Below, in pieces: positions 28,500 to 38,001 of a stretch of 64,000 nucleotides of DNA. The stretch spans positions 124,001 through 188,000 of the forward strand of contig NZ_FPKU01000001.1 in the NCBI RefSeq assembly GCF_900119845.1, written 5' to 3'. Each line of letters starts with the position of its first letter. Within the stretch, counting starts at the first letter, position 1. The DNA is from Devosia enhydra. Its GTDB lineage: Bacteria > Pseudomonadota > Alphaproteobacteria > Rhizobiales > Devosiaceae. The notes under the pieces were generated by a model. The model was not told where the DNA came from. It made no database searches and saw only the letters and a program-made list of their open reading frames with translations. The position numbers and the translations under genes are program-made.

Positions 28500-28695
28500 G
28501 CTTCGATGTGGCTTCACGCTCCGCTGGGATCACGAGCTGCGGCAGCGCACGTACCGCATACCAGCCGAGAGCGCTGCGACGGACCTAGAGCGGGCGCATC
28601 TGATTGCTGCCGCCTTCGCCAGTTGGCGGTCGGAGATTGAGCACGTTATCGTCGGCTTTCGCGATCGCCCGCCCGTTCCGAGCGACCACGAGTGA
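28396..28695 (+). CDS. Hypothetical small protein
   Basis: 99 residues from the ATG at 28396: MKATVDRLLNYMRSDYADEC, then beta-strand-like IWSANGQIELRCGFTLRWDHELRQ with alternating pattern, and a helix AHLIAAAFASWRSEIEHVI. Looks like a small folded alpha/beta protein; no family recognised. It overlaps the previous frame by about 100 nt. Confidence 0.55.
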   Translation: MKATVDRLLNYMRSDYADECESMVCGIWSANGQIELRCGFTLRWDHELRQRTYRIPAESAATDLERAHLIAAAFASWRSEIEHVIVGFRDRPPVPSDHE

Positions 28696-28904
28696 TGGCG
28701 GGACACATCCGTCCTCGCGCCCAATGGAACTGCGCACGATTGGCATGTTGACCCGCAGTTCGTTCCATTGATTGGCCATTCCGTGCTGAAAAAATAAGGA
28801 GCCGCCTGAACCACGCCAAAAGCCCAGGTGCTGTGACCCGCTCCGGATTTCAGTCTTCGAGGATGTTAAGGCCTGCGATGCGACGCAAAAGAGGCCGCTG
28901 GCCG

Positions 28905-29170
28905 TCATTGCGATACGCAGATTTTGCGCAAATCAACTAAAGGAGCTTCTCGAAAGGCCCACTCGCTGACGGACATGGCGCCGATGCTCAAGCTTCGGAT
29001 GTCCCGCAGGTCCATTTTCGACGTGGGGCCGAGCCGCTGTCTACCGCCTTTCGAATGTTGGACCGGCACCAGCCTCAGCCGGGGAGCGAAGTTGCGACCG
29101 CGCTTGAAGGTGCACCTGGGAAGCGCAAACGCTTTCACCGCCATTGCTGCAATAGGGTCGATACCCGGCA
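28905..29170 (-). mobile_element. IS110-family transposase fragment
   Basis: Minus-strand translation AVKAFALPRCTFKRGRNFAP, LRLVPVQHSKGG, LGPTSKMDLRDIR is the C-terminal transposase_20 region of IS110/IS116. A closely related fragment is at 60201-60428. Only this part remains and its catalytic Ser region is degraded. Confidence 0.75.
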
Positions 29171-29929
29171 GGGTTTGAAGCGGCGTGAGTCATCTCCACA
29201 CCGAGTTTCGCGGCGGAGAGTTTTCACCAGCTCAGCGATTTGGGAGCTCAACCGCGCAATGGGCCCGAGGTGGATTCGGCAATCCTACCCCGTTAACAGC
29301 CCGTCCCCGGCTGACCGCCTTCGCTCGGTAATTGGTTCGAGAGCGAATGCGCAAATTTGCTGCGGCTCGGTTTGAGCTGTTACCATCGGGTGACCATGAG
29401 GAGCTCAATCCTTCCGTGTGACGCTTTGAGCGTCTTTCAATATCTGGTCGAGCTCTACGCATGTGGTCTGCTTGAGCCTCGTCAAGCCGATGCGAGAGGT
29501 CATCTCGACGGCCAAGTCTCCTGTGCTTTTCGTCCGGACATCGATCGCCAGCCTGAGCTTCTGCCGGTAAGGTGCTTGAATTACCGCTAGCCCACAGACT
29601 GTCCCCCCGCCTAGCCTTACCCTGATCATCGTCGCGTAGCTCCCATCACCGTCACCGGGATGCCATAGACCTCGCCGTAGTTCTTCGGCGGCAATGTCTG
29701 CTTTTGGCGCAAGGTGCCTTGGCGCGGTGCCTCGCCGACGTCCACTTCTGGGTAGCGGTCATCCCAACGGTGACGGCTGCAATGGAGCGCATTGTCGGTT
29801 TGGCAGTTGCTGACCCCATTGCGTTCTCGGTGAGAGCTGACCTAGAAGAAGACGTAAAGCCAGTCGCTGGCGGTTTGCTAGTGAGCTCTCGCGTTGGCCC
29901 GTCGAACCAGCTCATCATCTCTTGATCGA
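29171..29929. other. Gene-free or decayed stretch
   Basis: Frames of about 75-90 codons occur on both strands with no family match, and much of it is probably IS debris between the IS110 and IS3 remnants. Confidence 0.4.
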
Positions 29930-30345
29930 CGCCTGTGACCGGAGATTATCGCCTCTTCGGCCGTTTCGAACGCCGGAACCTCCGGCGAGATGGTCTATGA
30001 TCTGATGATCGCGGCCGTCGACCGTCGTTTCCAAGGCCCTTAGGGTTCCACGCCGGCCTGAATGGCTCTCCGACAACGGCACTGCCTATATCGCCAGGCA
30101 GACCCCACAGCTCGCCGCGGCCTTCGGCATTGACCTGCTATTCACCCGGTTCGAACCCCGCAGAGCAACGGCATGTCCGAGGCCTTCGTCAAAACCTTGA
30201 AAAGGCACACGCCTCAACCGTTATCCTCGCAGACGCCGACACCGTACTAACCTTGCTGCCCGAATAGACGACTACTGCGAGGTCCACTCGCAATCCGCGC
30301 TCAAGTTCCGCCAATCGCGCGAGTTCCTACGCCTCAATGCCTGAA
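29930..30345 (+). mobile_element. IS3-family orfB remnant (IS2-like)
   Basis: Plus-strand pieces: IDACDR, SGEMVYDLMIAAVDRRFQG, PEWLSDNGTAYIAR (DDE core), AAFGIDLLFTR, then after shifts IDDYCEVHSQSALKFRQSRE and FLRLNA at the stop. Several frameshifts and stops. The ending closely resembles the tail at 48.6 kb. Confidence 0.75.
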
Positions 30346-30569
30346 ACCCAACCGCCCACTGTCCAGTGAACAGGGGCACTCAAAGGACCGATCGTATTTT
30401 CAGTCGCATTTATCATTAGTAGCCTTGCCTCAATCCTTGCGATGAGCAGTGGCACAAGGCAGGACTTTACATAGTATACGACTGCGTCAAGTTTCATGTA
30501 ACGCGTCCGCTGAGCGATTCCCCGACGAGGAAGCTCGGCTCGGGAGAAGCGCAAGTTTGGTATGGACTG
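30346..30569. other. Upstream region of the sigma/MORC operon
   Basis: About 220 nt between the IS3 remnant and the start of the operon. It must hold the promoter; no consensus element or operator is evident by eye. Confidence 0.35.
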
Positions 30570-32654
30570 ATGGATAGTGAGGTATCTCTTGGGGGAGGTG
30601 ATACCCTGGCATTGCTGAGGCCACTCGATGCCGCTGAGGTTCGATTACTCGCGGACGCTCAGCTCTCGGACCTTCGGGATTTCGCTCGTTCTGAGAGGGT
30701 GCACGCGGTCGACGGCAAGAGCGATACACCGCTCCACATTGCCGCCCGATGCGGCAAGCTGGCCCTCTGCGATCTGCTAATACAACATGGCGCCGACCCG
30801 AACGCAAAGAACGCGCTTGGAGAGACGGCAGCTCAAGTCGCCGCTGTCGAAGGGTATCTGGACCTTTCGGAGCTGCTTCAGGCGTTGGAATCCGATGTCC
30901 CTGAGGATCAATCCGAACCGCCTGCCGAAAGATCTGTCGAGGACCATCGACCGGCGGCATTACCAGAACTTGAGTTGACGTTCGAGGCAGAAGCGGACCC
31001 CGAAGTCTACCGAACGTCGTCTCCGCCGGGGCTTGAAGAGCCGTCTCAGGCACCTTTCACTCCTTATTCCGGCAATCAGGTGGTCAGTGGAGAGGTCGAC
31101 TGGAACATCGACCTGGCGCCCGCCATAGTGGACGGCGACGGCATGAAAGTCGTCGCTGCCAAGCCTGGTTCGGACGCGCCAGCTGACGACGAGTTCTTGG
31201 TTACGCAAATGCGTGGCAAGAAGTCGAAAAAGACCGCCACCTTGCCGGTCGGCACTCGGATGTCGGTTGATGCGACCTACGTGCGGCAAGTGGCTCGAGA
31301 TTTCCTCGAATGTCATCGAGTGCAAGAAGCGGATGTCGAAGCCCTTGTTACTGCATGCAGCGGCAACGCCGATGCCGACGACAGCTGGAGGAATGCCACC
31401 TGCATCCTGGAGGCCGCTGGGCTGGAGCTGGTCGCCGAAAACGACCCAGCGCTTTGGGATGCGCCCACTGTCGTTGACGCAGACGAGCTCGAGGAGGCCC
31501 TCGCATCTGCGCTGACCAGGAACAGCCAGTTGCCCGGTCGCGGGCGATTCCGCATGGACCGTGCGGATCAGGAGGCGCTCTTGACCCCCATGCTGCGTGC
31601 CAAGGATGGCCTTCACTTGGCCCTTGTCACCAGCAGGGAGGCCGTTCGCATCATCCTCCAGTTCGCCGAGATGGTCATGGCCGGGCAACTCAAGTCTGAG
31701 TACTTCACCTTGCTGGCGGTCTACCCGTCCCGTGAAAACGACCCAGGAGTAATGTTGCTTCGGGAGGTTTCCGAAACACTTCGTTCTATATCGGCCGCAC
31801 ACCTTGAGATCGAAGGAAAGCGTCGGCGGCTGGCGATCCAAGGCGTCGAGAAGCTGGACCTGAGTTCGGTCTTTTTCCAAGCCTTGGGCAGGCACCTGTC
31901 TGGGCAGCCCGGTCAGGAAGAGATCGCGAGGAACATTCACCAGCTGCTCGGCGATTTGGAGACAATCACAGCCAAACTGATCGACGCTCATTTGCCCTAT
32001 GCCCGGCGATTTGCGTCGAGGTACGCTGAGGAGGGCGAGGACCTGGAGGACGTCTTCCAAGTCGCCTTCACGGGCCTGCAGAAGGCGACACGGCGCTTCG
32101 ATCCGGAACGCGAGACTCCCTTCTCACTCTATGCCACTGCCTGGATGCGGCAGACCATAAGCCGGTGGCGTTCCGACGAACGCTCGATGATCCGCATCCC
32201 GGTTCATCGGCATTCCGACCTATCCGCTCTTGATGACGCCATGGATAGGCTCTCCAAGCTGCTCGGTCGAACCCCGACCAGTGCAGAACTGGCGGCCGAT
32301 CGGGAATGGAGCGAGTCTCAGGTCGAGAAGCTGCTCTCGGTGCCAAGGGTTCAAGTCGAATGGGAGGAGATCGGACACGATTGGGGTTCCGTTCCTCCCC
32401 CGCAGGAGGCCTACATCGATCAGGTGCAAACAGCCGATGTAATAGCGGAGGCTCTTTCGGAACTGGACCCGCGACAGGCCGATATCCTTCGGAAACGCTT
32501 CGGTTTTGACAGTGGCGTTGAAATGACTCTTGAGGAGGTGGGTCAGATCTACGGCGTCACGCGGGAACGCATCCGTCAGATCGAAGCAAAGGCGTTGCGG
32601 TTCCTGTCCAACGCTGCCCGGGTGCGTCGCCTTCGCGCATTGGTAGGGATGTGA
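30570..32654 (+). CDS. Ankyrin-repeat/sigma-70 fusion protein
   Basis: 694 residues. Residues ~48-110 form two ankyrin repeats (DTPLHIAARCGKLALCDLLI, QHGADPNAKNALGETAAQVA). An acidic linker and a middle region of unknown fold follow. The last ~250 residues are an RpoD-like sigma factor: region 2 (HLPYARRFASRYAEEGEDLE, SLYATAWMRQTISRWRSDE, IRIPVH), region 3 and region 4.2 HTH (TLEEVGQIYGVTRERIRQIE). It therefore should bind RNA polymerase and DNA. Its stop touches the start of the MORC ATPase gene, so it is the first gene of that operon. The combination suggests a switch controlling the defence genes; its in vivo role is inference. Confidence 0.88.
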   Translation: MDSEVSLGGGDTLALLRPLDAAEVRLLADAQLSDLRDFARSERVHAVDGKSDTPLHIAARCGKLALCDLLIQHGADPNAKNALGETAAQVAAVEGYLDLSELLQALESDVPEDQSEPPAERSVEDHRPAALPELELTFEAEADPEVYRTSSPPGLEEPSQAPFTPYSGNQVVSGEVDWNIDLAPAIVDGDGMKVVAAKPGSDAPADDEFLVTQMRGKKSKKTATLPVGTRMSVDATYVRQVARDFLECHRVQEADVEALVTACSGNADADDSWRNATCILEAAGLELVAENDPALWDAPTVVDADELEEALASALTRNSQLPGRGRFRMDRADQEALLTPMLRAKDGLHLALVTSREAVRIILQFAEMVMAGQLKSEYFTLLAVYPSRENDPGVMLLREVSETLRSISAAHLEIEGKRRRLAIQGVEKLDLSSVFFQALGRHLSGQPGQEEIARNIHQLLGDLETITAKLIDAHLPYARRFASRYAEEGEDLEDVFQVAFTGLQKATRRFDPERETPFSLYATAWMRQTISRWRSDERSMIRIPVHRHSDLSALDDAMDRLSKLLGRTPTSAELAADREWSESQVEKLLSVPRVQVEWEEIGHDWGSVPPPQEAYIDQVQTADVIAEALSELDPRQADILRKRFGFDSGVEMTLEEVGQIYGVTRERIRQIEAKALRFLSNAARVRRLRALVGM

Positions 32655-32656
32655 TC

Positions 32657-34162
32657 ATGAACGTCCGCAACGTCCCACCTCACGCCAGCACGATGTTCGA
32701 GTCCTTGCGCGGCCTAGGTTACAGTCCAGCCACCGCATTGGCAGATCTCATCGACAACTCGATCGCTGCGCAAGCTTCCGAGGTGGACGTCCGGTTTGAG
32801 TGGCAAGGTCCGAAGAGCTCGATAAGGATCGTCGACAATGGCGTCGGCATGGACGACGCCACATTGGAAGCCGGAATGCGGCTGGGAGCGAGCGATCCGC
32901 GCGCAAATCGCGCTGCTTCAGACCTTGGCCGCTTCGGTTTGGGTCTGAAGACGGCGAGCTTTTCACAGGCGCGCCGACTGACGGTAGCAAGTCGGCGAAA
33001 AGGTGGTGCCATCGTATGCCTGCGGTGGGATCTCAACCTGCTCGACCAACCAGGCAGCCAGGCCCCATGGCCCTTGTTCGAGGGGCCGGCGCCGGGGTCC
33101 GAGGCCCTTTTGTCTCCCTTGGAGACTATGGAGCAGGGCACGATTGTCTTGTGGGAGGATCTCGATCGCGTCGTCACCGAAGGATTCACGTCCACCGACA
33201 TGATCGAAATGATCGATGCCGTGGAAGCGCATCTGGCAATGACCTTCCATCGGCTGCTTGAAGGCGAGGGCGAGCCGTTCCGCTTGCGCCTCAACGACAG
33301 AGCAGTGCGGCCTTGGAATCCCTTCCTGATTGGGCATCCGGCAAAAGCTTGGGAGAGCGCCGAGTTCCGGATACTTCACTCACCGGGCACCTTGGTGCAG
33401 TGCCACGTGCTGCCGCACCGAGACATGCTGAAGCCCGCAGAACAGGAAGCCGCCGGCGGGCCGGGCGGCTGGACCCAACAGCAGGGGTTCTATGTCTATC
33501 GGAACAAGCGCCTCCTGATGGCCGGCGGATGGCTTGGAATAGGTGACAACGGCAAGACATGGGTGCGCGATGAACCTCACCGCCTGGCCCGAATTCGCCT
33601 CGACATTCCAAACAGCGTCGATGCCGACTGGAAGATCAATGTCTTGAAGTCCACTGCCAGTCCGCCCGTCCGGTTGCGCGCTCAGCTGCGCAGACTTGCG
33701 CTGGAAACTCGTGAGACCGCTCGCAACGTGTTCGCACACCGAGGCCACATTTCATCAGCCTCCGGCGGCCGATCGGACGGCGTCAAGGATGCATGGCAGG
33801 TGAGGCGCTCAGCGAACGGAACCTCCTATCGCATCGCTCGGGACAACGATCTCATCGCCTCGGTCCTCGACCGCGCAGGACCGTTGAAGTCGGACATCGT
33901 CGCAATGCTGCGACTGATCGAGGAGACCGTGCCGGTTCAGCGTATCTGGCTCGACACTGCGGAGGACAAGGAGACGCCTCGGACTGGCTTCGCTGAGGCG
34001 CCGACCGAGGAGATCCGGGAGACGCTCGTCGCCATGTTCGAAGCCTTGGTCCGCTATAGCGGGCTGACTGAGGAAGAGGCCAAGCACCGCCTTCGCAGAA
34101 GTGCTGGTTTGGAGCGCTTCCCAGAACTCATTTCATCACTCTCGCTTACGGATATTGCATGA
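32657..34162 (+). CDS. MORC/MutL-like GHKL ATPase
   Basis: About 501 residues from the ATG at 32657 (GTAGGG 9 nt upstream; GTG at 32651 would overlap the previous stop). Bergerat-fold motifs are in order: N-box ALADLIDNSIAAQ, G1 RIVDNGVGMDD, G2 SDLGRFGLGLKTASFSQA. A central S5-like region with WKINVLKSTASPP follows. In bacteria this family occurs in restriction-like islands as an ATP-driven clamp or conformational switch. It overlaps the Z1 helicase gene by 4 nt (ATGA). Confidence 0.9.
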   Translation: MNVRNVPPHASTMFESLRGLGYSPATALADLIDNSIAAQASEVDVRFEWQGPKSSIRIVDNGVGMDDATLEAGMRLGASDPRANRAASDLGRFGLGLKTASFSQARRLTVASRRKGGAIVCLRWDLNLLDQPGSQAPWPLFEGPAPGSEALLSPLETMEQGTIVLWEDLDRVVTEGFTSTDMIEMIDAVEAHLAMTFHRLLEGEGEPFRLRLNDRAVRPWNPFLIGHPAKAWESAEFRILHSPGTLVQCHVLPHRDMLKPAEQEAAGGPGGWTQQQGFYVYRNKRLLMAGGWLGIGDNGKTWVRDEPHRLARIRLDIPNSVDADWKINVLKSTASPPVRLRAQLRRLALETRETARNVFAHRGHISSASGGRSDGVKDAWQVRRSANGTSYRIARDNDLIASVLDRAGPLKSDIVAMLRLIEETVPVQRIWLDTAEDKETPRTGFAEAPTEEIRETLVAMFEALVRYSGLTEEEAKHRLRRSAGLERFPELISSLSLTDIA

Positions 34163-37011
34163 ACCAGAGAGCATTCGACTCCATCCTTTCGATGGCTCAA
34201 AACATGCTGCGCAGGGCTTCGGAACGCGAGCAGTCTCCCATCACGCCCGAGATGATCGAGCGCGAGCTGAAAAAGCTTGAGCTGGTGGCGGCCGATGACT
34301 TCGATGAGATCGATCGCGACGCTCTGGTCGAGGAGCTGATCCGCCGATCGAGCCGAACGGTCGGAGAGAATGCAACCCTATTTAGCGGTGAGGACCATGT
34401 CCCTTGGCTGAATGCCGATCGAAAGAAGGGATGGTCATACTGGCGCAGGTACTCCGAATACATGGAGACGCGACTTCCGTGGACCGCTCTCGATGCTCTG
34501 GACGTCGCGACGGACGAGGTCTTGGCGCAGCTCGAGGATCCGCTGCGTGAGGGGGCCTGGGATCGTCGAGGCTTGGTCGTCGGCCACGTCCAGTCCGGCA
34601 AGACGGGCAACTACGCCGGCCTGATCTGCAAGGCAGCGGATGCCGGGTACAAGATCATCATCGTGCTGGCCGGCTTGCACAATAACCTGCGTTCTCAGAC
34701 ACAAATCCGTCTGGATGAAGGATTTCTTGGGTTCGCCACCATCTCGGACGGCGACGACCTTCCCGCGGTGGGTGTCGGGCTGATCGACTCCGACAGGTCG
34801 ATCCGGCCGAACGCTGCCACCAATCGCAGCGACAGCGGGGACTTCAATACCCAGTTGGCTGCCAGAATGAACGTCAGCCCGGAACAACGGCCATGGCTCT
34901 TCGTCATCAAGAAGAACAAGACCGTTCTCGAGCGGCTGCTGCATTGGATCAGGAACCGGGTCGCGGATCACACGGATCCCGTCACCGGCCGAAAGCTGGT
35001 CACGAACCTGCCATTGCTCGTCATCGATGACGAGTCCGATCACGGGTCGGTCGACACGGGCGAGGATGTTGTCGATGAGAACGGCAACCCGGACACCGAG
35101 CACCAGCCCACAACGATCAACCGGCTGATACGGTCGGTGCTGCATCACTTCACGCGCAAGGCATACGTCGGGTACACGGCCACGCCCTTTGCCAACATCT
35201 TCATTCACGACAAGGGCGAGACGGAGGAGCACGGGCCTGATCTCTTCCCTTCGGCCTTCATCACCAATCTCGCCGCGCCATCGAACTATGTCGGCCCGGG
35301 GCGCGTCTTCGGATCGTCATCGGCGACGCCCGAGAACCTGCCGCTGATCCGTCCCCTCGAGGACAGCGAGTTCCAGTCCTGGATGCCGCAGAAGCACAAG
35401 AGCCACTGGCGCCCCAGGTGGAATGGCGAAGACCGCATACCGGACTCCCTAGCTGAGGCCGTCCGCTCCTTCATCTACGCATGTGCCGTGCGAAAGCTAC
35501 GAGGGCAGGGCGCCAAGCACTCCTCCATGCTTGTTCACGTCAGCAGGTTCACTGCCATTCAGTCGACCGTCGTCAATCAGGTGGCCTCGTATGTCCAGGA
35601 CCTGAAGGGGCGTTATTCGCGGTCGATCGACCTAGCGTCCGTCGAGGACCTTATGCGACGCGAGTACGAGAACGTCTTTCTTCCCGGTATGGCCACCATT
35701 CGCGCCGTCTTGGTGGAAGGGGAGAACCTGAAGGATTTCGCATGGAGCGATATCCGCTCAATCCTTCCCGACGTGATCTCCGACATTCGGGTACGTGAGA
35801 TCAACGGCACGGCCAAGGACGCGCTGGACTATGCCGACAACGAGGCTACGGGGCTCAAGGTCATTGCCGTTGGCGGCGACAAGCTTGCCCGCGGCCTCAC
35901 CCTCGAAGGGCTTTGCACCAGCTATTTCCTCCGGACCGCGAGGATGTATGACACCTTGATGCAGATGGGGCGGTGGTTCGGCTATCGCGATGGCTATCTG
36001 GACGTCTGCCGGCTCTACACGTCCCTGGAGATGATCGAATGGTTCGGGCATATTGCGGACGCTGCTGAGGAGCTTCGGCAGGAGTTCGACAACATGGTGG
36101 CAGCTGGTGCCACTCCGAAGCAGTTCGGACTACGCGTCAGATCTCACTCGGTCCTCACCATCACGTCGCGCGCCAAGATGCGCAACGCCAAGGCCATGCA
36201 ACTGACATATGCCGGCGATCTGCTTCAGACCATCGTGTTCCCCAACGACCCGACCCCACTGCAGGCGAACTTCTATGCGGCCGATCGCTTCTTGTCTCGA
36301 TTGGGAGCGCCTGTTGACCTGAACATGCAGGCGTATCGGCCGGAGGGACAGCGTTGGAGCGGGTATCTTTGGCGCGACGCGGGCTCGCTGGACGTCATCA
36401 CCTTCCTGCGCGAATACCAGACGCACAGCGCCAGCTTCCGCATCATGAGCCCGCTGATCGCTGACTTCATCGAGGAGATGAACAAGGATGGCGAGCTGAT
36501 CAACTGGACGGTGGCGCTGATTGGCAAGGAGGGGGAGGCCGATCGCAGTATCGCCGGCCATCCCATCACCATGCTCGATCGGAAGAAGACGGTCGATCAC
36601 CCCGACAGGTACTCCATCAAGACCCTGATCTCGCCTCGCGACCAGGCAATCGACCTTACCGAGAAGCAGTGGAATGCCGCCTTGGCCCGCAGCCAGGAGA
36701 CTTGGCGGAAGGGCGACGCGGAGCGAAACGAAGGCAAGGAGCCGCCGAAGGAGCCGCGCGGCCCGGAGATTCGTCGCGTGCTGGGCGATGGCCATCCCGG
36801 AATGGATGTACTGCCACGGCGAGACCGGGGCCTTCTCATGATGTACCTGCTCGACCCGGACAAGGCAGATGTGCCGGTTCTGCGAGGCGGGCCACCTGTT
36901 GCAGCTTGGGCGCTCAGCTTCCCATCGAGCACGTCGACGCGGACGGTCTCCAATTCGAAGTACATGGGCAATAGCGTTCTTTGGGGGGAGCTGAATGGCT
37001 GGGTGGACTGA
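34159..37011 (+). CDS. Z1-domain superfamily II helicase/endonuclease-associated protein
   Basis: 950 residues. Walker A VVGHVQSGKTGNYAGLI, DExx-like LLVIDDESDHGS, motif III-like GYTATPFANIF and motif VI QMGRWFGYRDGYLD place it in SF2 as a Z1 domain protein. Such proteins partner MORC-like ATPases and PD-(D/E)XK nucleases in predicted restriction systems, where the helicase translocates on or unwinds DNA. Its start overlaps the MORC stop and its end overlaps the next gene by 17 nt, so all are tightly coupled. Confidence 0.93.
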   Translation: MNQRAFDSILSMAQNMLRRASEREQSPITPEMIERELKKLELVAADDFDEIDRDALVEELIRRSSRTVGENATLFSGEDHVPWLNADRKKGWSYWRRYSEYMETRLPWTALDALDVATDEVLAQLEDPLREGAWDRRGLVVGHVQSGKTGNYAGLICKAADAGYKIIIVLAGLHNNLRSQTQIRLDEGFLGFATISDGDDLPAVGVGLIDSDRSIRPNAATNRSDSGDFNTQLAARMNVSPEQRPWLFVIKKNKTVLERLLHWIRNRVADHTDPVTGRKLVTNLPLLVIDDESDHGSVDTGEDVVDENGNPDTEHQPTTINRLIRSVLHHFTRKAYVGYTATPFANIFIHDKGETEEHGPDLFPSAFITNLAAPSNYVGPGRVFGSSSATPENLPLIRPLEDSEFQSWMPQKHKSHWRPRWNGEDRIPDSLAEAVRSFIYACAVRKLRGQGAKHSSMLVHVSRFTAIQSTVVNQVASYVQDLKGRYSRSIDLASVEDLMRREYENVFLPGMATIRAVLVEGENLKDFAWSDIRSILPDVISDIRVREINGTAKDALDYADNEATGLKVIAVGGDKLARGLTLEGLCTSYFLRTARMYDTLMQMGRWFGYRDGYLDVCRLYTSLEMIEWFGHIADAAEELRQEFDNMVAAGATPKQFGLRVRSHSVLTITSRAKMRNAKAMQLTYAGDLLQTIVFPNDPTPLQANFYAADRFLSRLGAPVDLNMQAYRPEGQRWSGYLWRDAGSLDVITFLREYQTHSASFRIMSPLIADFIEEMNKDGELINWTVALIGKEGEADRSIAGHPITMLDRKKTVDHPDRYSIKTLISPRDQAIDLTEKQWNAALARSQETWRKGDAERNEGKEPPKEPRGPEIRRVLGDGHPGMDVLPRRDRGLLMMYLLDPDKADVPVLRGGPPVAAWALSFPSSTSTRTVSNSKYMGNSVLWGELNGWVD

Positions 37012-37999
37012 AGACGGTCTCGCGACGGCATGGCGAGCATTGGCCAAGCAGGAATCCAATGAGGATTGGCGGTTCGTTCATCTGACGTCGCTCGGTGAGG
37101 TCTCCATCGAGGCCGGTTGCCATTTCCCCGCCGGCCGCGAGGCCCTGATCGTCGCGTTTCCGAGGGCTTGGGCGATGAACTCGGCTCGCCTTCCTGAGGG
37201 GGCCGGATTCGATGTCGTGCTTGTCACGGACAAGGCGGTCTTTTCGGGGCATACGGCCATTGCACTCGTTCGACGTGCGGAGGGAGCGCCGGCGATCTTT
37301 GCAGCGATGACAGTCAATGTGCTGCGCGCGCTCGAAAACGTGACCAACGGTAAGTCACAGGCCATCGTGGACACCTTCATCGACCGGGTGACCGAATGGC
37401 AGGCATTCATGGCGCGGCGACACCGCCCGCTATCATCCGAAGCGCAGGTTGGCTTGATGGGTGAGCTATGGATGCTGAACCGATTGCTCGACTCGTCGCT
37501 CGGCGAGGATGCGCTCCGCTGCTGGCAAGGGCCCATGCGTGCGGCCCAGGACTTCCACATCCGGGGTGGCGCCATCGAAGTGAAGAGCACAGCAGGGGGT
37601 GGCGGGTTCCTCGCACGCATCAACAGCATTGAGCAGTTGGATACGGACCGGGCGCCCCTCTATCTTGGTGCTTTGCGCTTCGAGGAACGCGATGACGGTC
37701 AGTCCTTGGTCGACGTGGTGGCCCGACTTCGAGACCGACTGACCGAAACGGGTCACCGTCGTGCGTTCGACAGCCTTCTGCTGATCCTCGGTTACCTCGA
37801 TGAGCACGCGCAGCATTACGGTCGCGTACTCGCCCTCAAGGAAGCGGGCGCCTACCTCGCCTCAGATGAGATGCCCCGCCTGCGGCGCTCGAATCTCCCC
37901 GCCGCGATCAGGTCGGCCGCCTTTGTCCTCGACCTGGACGCCCTCAATGTACCGCTACTGACCGTTGTCGACGTTCTCAACGCATTCGAATTGAGCTGA
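36995..37999 (+). CDS. PD-(D/E)XK nuclease-like protein (DUF4420)
   Basis: 334 residues. The C-terminal half carries the nuclease core: GLMGELWMLNRLLD (Glu), the strand QDFHIRGGAIEVKSTAG with the Asp and the E-V-K triplet. DUF4420-type proteins accompany Z1 proteins and are the likely DNA-cutting component. It starts within the Z1 gene. All active-site residues appear intact. Confidence 0.9.
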   Translation: MAGWTEDGLATAWRALAKQESNEDWRFVHLTSLGEVSIEAGCHFPAGREALIVAFPRAWAMNSARLPEGAGFDVVLVTDKAVFSGHTAIALVRRAEGAPAIFAAMTVNVLRALENVTNGKSQAIVDTFIDRVTEWQAFMARRHRPLSSEAQVGLMGELWMLNRLLDSSLGEDALRCWQGPMRAAQDFHIRGGAIEVKSTAGGGGFLARINSIEQLDTDRAPLYLGALRFEERDDGQSLVDVVARLRDRLTETGHRRAFDSLLLILGYLDEHAQHYGRVLALKEAGAYLASDEMPRLRRSNLPAAIRSAAFVLDLDALNVPLLTVVDVLNAFELS

Positions 38000-38001
38000 T
38001 C

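Noticed and set aside
30960-32060. 366-codon minus-strand frame over the sigma gene
   Set aside because: Antisense to a protein with clear ankyrin and sigma motifs; no own motif.
34435-35232. 265-codon minus-strand frame over the Z1 gene
   Set aside because: Shadow of the helicase gene, which has all expected motifs.
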